Part shown: positions 6,737 through 11,619 of the stretch, piece after piece
Layout: every line of letters begins with the position of its first letter
Position numbering within the stretch: the first letter of the stretch is position 1
DNA from: Duncaniella sp.
Lineage (GTDB): Bacteria > Bacteroidota > Bacteroidia > Bacteroidales > Muribaculaceae
Assembly (NCBI RefSeq): GCF_029054785.1
Contig: NZ_JAIDEN010000162.1
Location: 1-11,619 of the forward strand
Reading direction: 5' to 3'
Length of the DNA: 11,619 bases
Made by a program: the position numbers and the translations under genes
The notes under the pieces: model-generated
Database searches by the model: none
What the model was told of the DNA's origin: nothing
The model's input: only the letters and a program-made list of their open reading frames with translations

Positions 6737-6840
6737 CTATCTGTTTAGAGGCTGCTCAGATTTACGACCCGCATTCTTTGCAGCTTTGTCATTCGGAAAA
6801 AGCACACCTCAGAAAGAACTTTTCAATTTCGCAAAAGACT

Positions 6841-9777
6841 ATGCCCACATCATATTCACCCATTGACGAACCATCCTTCACCGACACCGCATTTGATGCG
6901 GAAGAGGTGCTCAACGGCCCGGCATCGCAACCGGCACGTCCTCAGACTCCGTCGCAGCCTTACAGCAACGACACTGCCCCCACACAGGCTCAGCCTCAGG
7001 CGGCACCGGCAGCAGCTCCCGCGACCTCACAGACATCCTCGCCCGCTGAAAGCGCGGCACCGCGCCGCCGTCCGCGCGCAGGAATAGCCCGCACGCTGCA
7101 ACTTGTCCGCGACTCACGCACGGTGATGTTCATCGGACTGGTGTTCACGATCCTCGCAGGCTACATGCTGATCGTCACCATATCTTATTTCGCAAATATC
7201 GGATCAGACCAGAGCGCCATGCTCAACGGAGACTTCGATCCGACAATGATACGCAATGCCGGAGGACCTTTCGGCGCATGGATAGCCCACACGCTGCTCT
7301 ACAACTGGCTCGGCATCGGATCCTTCCTGCTGATCTACTATCTTGCCGTCTGCGGTCTGTCGATGCTGCGCGTCTACCGTCCGCCGTTCTGGGCGCTGAC
7401 CATGCGCTGTCTGCTGACAGCCGTGGCCCTCTCGATCGTCTGCGGTCTCGTGACCTACGAATTCGCCTCGCCCGTCTACTGGGGAGGCCGCCACGGCCAT
7501 CTGCTCAATGACCGCCTGATCACCCTGACCGGAATCTGGGGAGCCTTGGGAACCAGCATCATAATGGGAGGACTGGTAATCATCCTCTATCTGACAGAAC
7601 TGAAACGCATCTACGGAGTGGCCTCACAGGGCATCCGCGCCTATAACGAACGTCAGGCACAGCGACGCGCCGAGCGCGAGCGCATCCGCGAGGCCGAGGA
7701 AGCCGAACGCCTGGCCCGCGAAGCAGCCGCCGAGGCTGAACGCAAAGCCGAAGAAACCCGTCAGCAGGCCGCTATGGCGGCTCAGAGAGCACAGCAGCAG
7801 GCTGAAAGCGCAGAAACGGCTCAGACTGAAAGAATGACAGCGACAGCCGCACCTGCCGCAACCGCTATCAGCATGGGAGGCCCGGTCGCCACGGCAACAG
7901 CTGCAAATGTAGTGCCCGCGACCGATGTCCGCACTGAAAACTTATTCCCTGAGCAGACAGTTGCCAATCCTGACGCAGACGTTCAGGACGAAGCGGAAGA
8001 GATGGAGGAGATCCCCGTCGCCGACTATGACGATGATGACGACGACGCCGATGACAACACAGACAATACACCTGCCGAGGAGACTCAGGACGAGACTCCG
8101 CTGAGTCCGCTCTTCACCGGAGAAGATGACGAAGACTTCAACCGTCCTCTCTTCTCCGACAGTGAGACTGACGAAGCCGAAGACACTGAAGAGGCGGAAG
8201 AACCGCTGTTCGCAACCCCGGCTCCTGCCGAAGCAGACAGCCGACAGACTCCGCCGAGCGCCGAAGCCGTGCTCGCCTCCGAGCCTTACGACCCGCGCGC
8301 CGAACTCTCCCACTTCCGCTTCCCGACAGTCGATCTCCTGCGTCCGGCCAAGGACAACGGCCCAAGCGTCGACGTACAGGAAATGGAGTTCAACAAACGC
8401 CGTCTGACGGAAACGCTGCGCACATTCGGAGTAGAGATCTCCAAGATCGAAGCCACGATAGGCCCGACCGTCACACTCTATGAGATCATTCCCGCCGAGG
8501 GAGTGCGCACCCGCTCAATCCGCAGCCTCGGTGAAGACCTCCAGCTCCAGCTCGCAGCCGAGGGAGTCCGCATCATCGCACCTATTCCCGCCAAAGGCAC
8601 CATCGGCATCGAGGTCCCCAACAAAGATCCGCAGGTTGTCTCGATGCGCTCGGTTCTTGACAGCGAAATGTACCGCAACTCCAAAATGGAGCTTCCGATG
8701 GCACTCGGAAAGACCATCTCGAACGATATTTTCATGGCCGACCTTGCCAAAATGCCCCACCTGCTCGTGGCCGGTGCAACAGGTATGGGTAAATCGGTAG
8801 GCCTCAACGCCATCATCACCTCACTGCTTTACAAAAAGCACCCCTCGGAACTGAAATTCGTGCTCATCGACCCCAAGCGAGTCGAACTGAGCCTCTACCG
8901 CGAGCTTGAACGCCACTACCTCGCCTCACTGCCCGGCGAAGACGCGATCATCACCGACATGTCAAAGGTGGTGACAGTGCTCAACTCCCTCTGTATCGAG
9001 ATGGACAACCGCCTCTCGCTGCTCGAACAGGCCGGTGCCCGCAACATCAAGGAATATAACGACAAATTCGTAGCGCGCAAACTCAATCCGGAGAAACACC
9101 GCTTCCTGCCCTACATCGTGCTGATCATCGACGAGTTCGCCGACCTGATCATCCGTCAGGGCAAGGAGATCGAGAATCCCGTTTCGCGTCTTGCTGCCGT
9201 GGCCCGCGCCGCAGGCATCCACCTGATCATCGCCACACAGCGCCCGACCGTCAACGTCATCACCGGCGGCATCAAGCTCAACATTCCGGGCCGTATAGCC
9301 TTCCGCGTGATCCAGGGCAACGACTCGCGCACCATCCTCGACCAGCTCGGCGCCAACCAGCTGATAGGCCGAGGCGACATGCTGTTCTCGATCAACGGCA
9401 AACTCGAACGTGTGCAGTGTGCCTTCATCGACACCCCCGAAGTCAGCGCGATCTGCGAGAACATCGGCTCTCAGGTGGGCTATCAGGCACCCTACGAACT
9501 GCCGGAATACTCCCCCGAAGGCGAGGGAGGCAACATCAGCGGAGCCAATCTCGGAGACCGCGATCCGCTGTTCGACGAATGTGCGCGTCTGGTGGTCTCG
9601 ACCGACACAGCCTCGACCTCGTCGCTCCAGCGCCGCTACTCGATCGGCTACAACCGCGCCGGAAAGATAATGGACCAGATGGAAGCCGCAGGCATCGTAG
9701 GCCCCTCGCAGGGCGGCAAGCCGCGTCAGGTGCTGGTAGACCCCGTCACCCTCGAACACATCCTCGACAACCGCTGA
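6841..9777 (+). CDS. ftsK: DNA translocase FtsK
   Basis: A 978-residue membrane-anchored, DNA-pumping ATPase that clears and aligns chromosome termini at the division septum. A Pro/Ala/Gln-rich start (about 25-80) precedes four membrane segments (about 94-120, 146-176, 181-208, 226-254). An Ala/Glu/Arg-rich coiled coil follows (271-325), then an acidic linker (379-453, with a run of Asp). The motor's alpha domain starts near 514, the Walker A motif is G645ATGMGKS and the Walker B motif is L761IIDEF. The C-terminal gamma winged helix (about 908-978, YSIGYNRAGKIMDQME) normally reads KOPS sites and contacts XerD. I chose ATG 6841; the frame is open back to a TTG at 6778, but that region has no family match. 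Bacteroidetes FtsK proteins are usually about 750-850 residues, so the linker makes this one long. The lolA-like gene follows after 38 bases. Confidence 0.96.
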   Translation: MPTSYSPIDEPSFTDTAFDAEEVLNGPASQPARPQTPSQPYSNDTAPTQAQPQAAPAAAPATSQTSSPAESAAPRRRPRAGIARTLQLVRDSRTVMFIGLVFTILAGYMLIVTISYFANIGSDQSAMLNGDFDPTMIRNAGGPFGAWIAHTLLYNWLGIGSFLLIYYLAVCGLSMLRVYRPPFWALTMRCLLTAVALSIVCGLVTYEFASPVYWGGRHGHLLNDRLITLTGIWGALGTSIIMGGLVIILYLTELKRIYGVASQGIRAYNERQAQRRAERERIREAEEAERLAREAAAEAERKAEETRQQAAMAAQRAQQQAESAETAQTERMTATAAPAATAISMGGPVATATAANVVPATDVRTENLFPEQTVANPDADVQDEAEEMEEIPVADYDDDDDDADDNTDNTPAEETQDETPLSPLFTGEDDEDFNRPLFSDSETDEAEDTEEAEEPLFATPAPAEADSRQTPPSAEAVLASEPYDPRAELSHFRFPTVDLLRPAKDNGPSVDVQEMEFNKRRLTETLRTFGVEISKIEATIGPTVTLYEIIPAEGVRTRSIRSLGEDLQLQLAAEGVRIIAPIPAKGTIGIEVPNKDPQVVSMRSVLDSEMYRNSKMELPMALGKTISNDIFMADLAKMPHLLVAGATGMGKSVGLNAIITSLLYKKHPSELKFVLIDPKRVELSLYRELERHYLASLPGEDAIITDMSKVVTVLNSLCIEMDNRLSLLEQAGARNIKEYNDKFVARKLNPEKHRFLPYIVLIIDEFADLIIRQGKEIENPVSRLAAVARAAGIHLIIATQRPTVNVITGGIKLNIPGRIAFRVIQGNDSRTILDQLGANQLIGRGDMLFSINGKLERVQCAFIDTPEVSAICENIGSQVGYQAPYELPEYSPEGEGGNISGANLGDRDPLFDECARLVVSTDTASTSSLQRRYSIGYNRAGKIMDQMEAAGIVGPSQGGKPRQVLVDPVTLEHILDNR

Positions 9778-9815
9778 TCACTGCAAAAAGAAACAACCAC
9801 CACCCGCAAAACATC

Positions 9816-10430
9816 ATGCTCACAAAAAACATAATTCTCCTGATCCTCGCACTCTGCTGCCTGCTGCCGCTCCATGCAGCCGAATCGGCCACAGCCGTCC
9901 TCGACAAGGCAGCCGCAAAGATCAGAGCCTCAAAATCGCACTCGGCCTCCTATACCATCACGGCTGACGGACAGAGCCAGAGCGGCACCCTGACCATTTC
10001 GGGCGACCGATTCACGATTGTCTCACCGCAGATCTCCTCGTGGTACGACGGACGCACCCAGTGGACCTACTCCTCACACGTCGGCGAGGTCAACATCACC
10101 GAACCGACCCCTGAAGAATTGCAGCAGGTCAACCCCTTCGCAATCATCAATTCATTCAAGACACTCTATCGCGCATCCATGCTGAAAGCCGCTCCCGGCG
10201 AAAAGAAAATCCGACTGACCGCCACGCGGCCCGGCAGCGACATCCACAGCGTGGAACTGACCCTCAACGCCACGACCCTCTACCCTTCCCGGATCGTGCT
10301 CACCCTGAGCAACCGCCGCAGCGTCAGCATCTCGGTCAGCGCCGTCAAGGCCGGCGAGACACTTCCGCTGTCACATTTCCGCTACGATGCCGCCAAACAC
10401 CCCGGCATCCCCGTGGTCGACCTGCGATAG
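9816..10430 (+). CDS. lolA: LolA-like outer-membrane lipoprotein carrier protein
   Basis: A 204-residue protein with a signal peptide (MLTKNIILLILALCCLLPLHA, cleaved near residue 21), predicted to be a periplasmic chaperone carrying lipoproteins from the inner to the outer membrane. Family features include an N-terminal helix (VLDKAAAKIRAS), the strands SGTLTISGDRFTIVSP, the stretch SWYDGRTQWTYSS, and PTPEELQQVNPFAII, as in Bacteroidetes LolA-type proteins. The length fits. The two cysteines in the signal segment do not make a convincing lipobox. The start is ATG 9816; the frame continues upstream into ftsK at 9417, but that part is a shadow of ftsK in another frame. It lies 38 bases after ftsK and likely shares its transcript. 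It could be a LolA-fold protein with another cargo, since the family is diverse. Confidence 0.87.
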   Translation: MLTKNIILLILALCCLLPLHAAESATAVLDKAAAKIRASKSHSASYTITADGQSQSGTLTISGDRFTIVSPQISSWYDGRTQWTYSSHVGEVNITEPTPEELQQVNPFAIINSFKTLYRASMLKAAPGEKKIRLTATRPGSDIHSVELTLNATTLYPSRIVLTLSNRRSVSISVSAVKAGETLPLSHFRYDAAKHPGIPVVDLR

Positions 10431-10602
10431 ACAAACCCCAAAGAAACATCATCTCAGACTTCAATCAGACACATTCCAACCGCTTCCCGCCGGAGCAACT
10501 GGAGTGAACAAAGCAAGAAAATATACATTATATAATAGGTATGGTTCAATAAACTGAACAGCTTAAAATCTAACCACCCAAAAAACATCAATTCAAAAAA
10601 CT
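10431..10602 (+). other. Intergenic leader before trxB
   Basis: These 172 bases become strongly AT-rich from about 10515 on. I see no TTG-N20-TAnnTTTG match. A small hairpin (gttca 10544-10548 with tgaac 10555-10559, loop of six) lies about 45 bases before trxB and has no T run. trxB may have a non-consensus promoter here or be read through from ftsK-lolA. Confidence 0.5.
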
Positions 10603-11547
10603 ATGGCAGAAATCAAAACCCGTTGCCTCATCATCGGCTCAGGCCCCGCAGGCTACACCGCAGCGATCTACACCTCGCGAGCCAACATCTCGCCACTCGT
10701 AATCGAAGGTCAGCAGCCCGGCGGTCAGCTGACAATCACCACTGAAGTGGAAAACTTCCCCGGACAGCCCAACGGCATCACCGGACCGCAGCTGATGGAC
10801 GACATCCGCGCACAGGCACTGAAATTCGGCGCTGACATCCGCTCAGGACTTGTGACAGAGGTCGACTTCTCCAAGCGTCCGTTCAAGGCAGTGACCAACA
10901 ACGGATTGGAAATTCTTGCCGATTCAGTCATCATCTCGACCGGCGCCTCGGCCCGCTATCTCGGTCTGCCGGACGAACAGAAATATTCAGGTCTCGGAGT
11001 ATCGGCCTGCGCCACCTGCGACGGTTTCTTCTACCGTAAAAAGCGTGTAGCAGTTGTGGGCGGCGGTGACACAGCCTGCGAAGAAGCCCTCTATCTGAGC
11101 AACCTCGCCGCAGAAGTGTTCCTGATTGTCCGCAAGCCTTATCTGCGTGCCTCCAAAGTGATGCAGGAACGTGTGCTCAACAAGAGCAACATCACAGTTC
11201 TGTTCAACACCAACACAACCGGTCTCTACGGCGAAGAGTATCTCGAAGGCGCACATCTGGTTGAAAATGTAGGCACTGAGAACGAAAAACACTTCGACCT
11301 GGCTGTCGACGGCTTCTTCCTCGCAATCGGCCACAACCCCAACACCGAAGTGTTCCGCCAGTACATCGACTGCGATCCTTCAGGCTATATCAAGATCGCC
11401 GGTCCGACAATGCAGACCAACATCCCCGGTGTGTTTGCCGCAGGTGACGTGGCTGACCCGATCTACCGCCAGGCCATCGTAGCTGCCGGTTCAGGCTGCA
11501 AGGCTGCGCTTGACGTAGAGCGTTTCCTCAACGAAGAAGGCCTCTAA
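10603..11547 (+). CDS. trxB: Thioredoxin reductase
   Basis: A 314-residue FAD flavoenzyme that passes electrons from NADPH to thioredoxin in the cytoplasm. The FAD-binding motif is G12SGPAG, the redox-active pair is C136-A-T-C139 followed by DGFF, the NADPH motif is G153GGDTA, and the C-terminal FAD motif is FAAGDVAD. The length is typical of low-molecular-weight thioredoxin reductases. At the site that usually reads HRRxxxRA, which binds the NADPH phosphate, this protein has VRKPYLRA; the basic residues are kept but the histidine is not. ATG 10603 is the start because the mature family sequence begins within a few residues of it. trxB near ftsK and lolA is a familiar order in Bacteroidales, though a shared function is not implied. 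Confidence 0.97.
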   Translation: MAEIKTRCLIIGSGPAGYTAAIYTSRANISPLVIEGQQPGGQLTITTEVENFPGQPNGITGPQLMDDIRAQALKFGADIRSGLVTEVDFSKRPFKAVTNNGLEILADSVIISTGASARYLGLPDEQKYSGLGVSACATCDGFFYRKKRVAVVGGGDTACEEALYLSNLAAEVFLIVRKPYLRASKVMQERVLNKSNITVLFNTNTTGLYGEEYLEGAHLVENVGTENEKHFDLAVDGFFLAIGHNPNTEVFRQYIDCDPSGYIKIAGPTMQTNIPGVFAAGDVADPIYRQAIVAAGSGCKAALDVERFLNEEGL

Positions 11548-11619
11548 GAGGTTGTTTAAAAACAAGAGTTAAAATCTGAGTGGTGTATCTTTTAGATAAA
11601 TTATTGTAAATGAGAAAGG
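11548..11619 (+). other. AT-rich downstream region with a possible next start codon
   Basis: No proper terminator follows trxB; there is only a five-base palindrome (ttgtt 11552-11556, aacaa 11561-11565). TATCTTTT (11586-11593) is one base off a -7 box but has no -33 partner at the right distance. ATG at 11610 followed by AGA AAG could begin a plus-strand gene running out of the window, which cannot be judged from ten bases. Confidence 0.25.

Noticed and set aside
8962..9759. 265-residue minus-strand frame opposite ftsK
   Set aside because: It lies fully inside the FtsK motor domain. Its product is low in family-like motifs, and it is expected from GC-rich codons on the other strand.
9417..9815. 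N-terminal extension of the LolA-like frame into ftsK
   Set aside because: The extension is Arg/Ser/His-rich out-of-frame ftsK sequence. A clean signal peptide begins at ATG 9816.
11548..11619. Insertion-sequence end after trxB
   Set aside because: The sequence gaggttgtttaaaa looks like some element ends, but no inverted partner, target duplication or transposase is in the window.
1..11619. CRISPR arrays, tRNA or rRNA genes
   Set aside because: No regularly spaced repeats, cloverleaf or rRNA-like segments were seen on either strand by eye.

Overview
The window looks like a chromosome segment of a Bacteroidales bacterium. Three signs support this: promoters of the Bacteroidetes type (TTG, 20 bases, TAnnTTTG) without strong Shine-Dalgarno sites, the gene order ftsK - lolA-like - trxB, and a PL11 lyase with a C-terminal tail resembling a type IX secretion signal. 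The fairly high GC content and gut-type polysaccharide lyase would fit Muribaculaceae, but the family assignment is inference.

Left part (1-1540) is accessory and visibly more AT-rich. It holds the last 31 codons of a protein that may be DUF4252-like, whose end has been altered by a 14-bp tandem duplication. Next comes the frameshifted and internally deleted wreck of a KilA-N-type gene, then an intact DUF1016/YhcG-type PD-(D/E)XK nuclease gene with a promoter almost touching its start codon. In Bacteroidales, KilA-N and DUF1016 genes often accompany restriction-modification and other defence loci. I read this part as the eroded remains of such a cargo region.

Middle part (1540-2650) is housekeeping on the minus strand. 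It contains rpmH (ribosomal protein bL34), which is too short to stand out in an ORF scan, with a clear promoter and a terminator shared with the converging nuclease gene. A flavodoxin gene lies upstream of it.

From 2600 onward everything is on the plus strand. A secreted 1241-residue PL11 rhamnogalacturonan lyase has its own promoter, a leader of about 160 nt and a strong terminator. It carries two LamG domains and a sorting tail, and no SusC/SusD partner is visible. After a 305-bp gap with a consensus promoter come ftsK (DNA translocase) and, 38 bp later, a LolA-like lipoprotein carrier gene, probably one transcript. trxB (thioredoxin reductase) follows after 172 bp. The last 72 bases hold no recognisable gene except a possible start codon.

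I did not find a convincing new multi-gene system. The most informative parts are the relic-bearing left end, the nuclease gene's start-abutting promoter and stop-overlapping inverted repeat, and a missing FMN-stacking aromatic residue in the flavodoxin.
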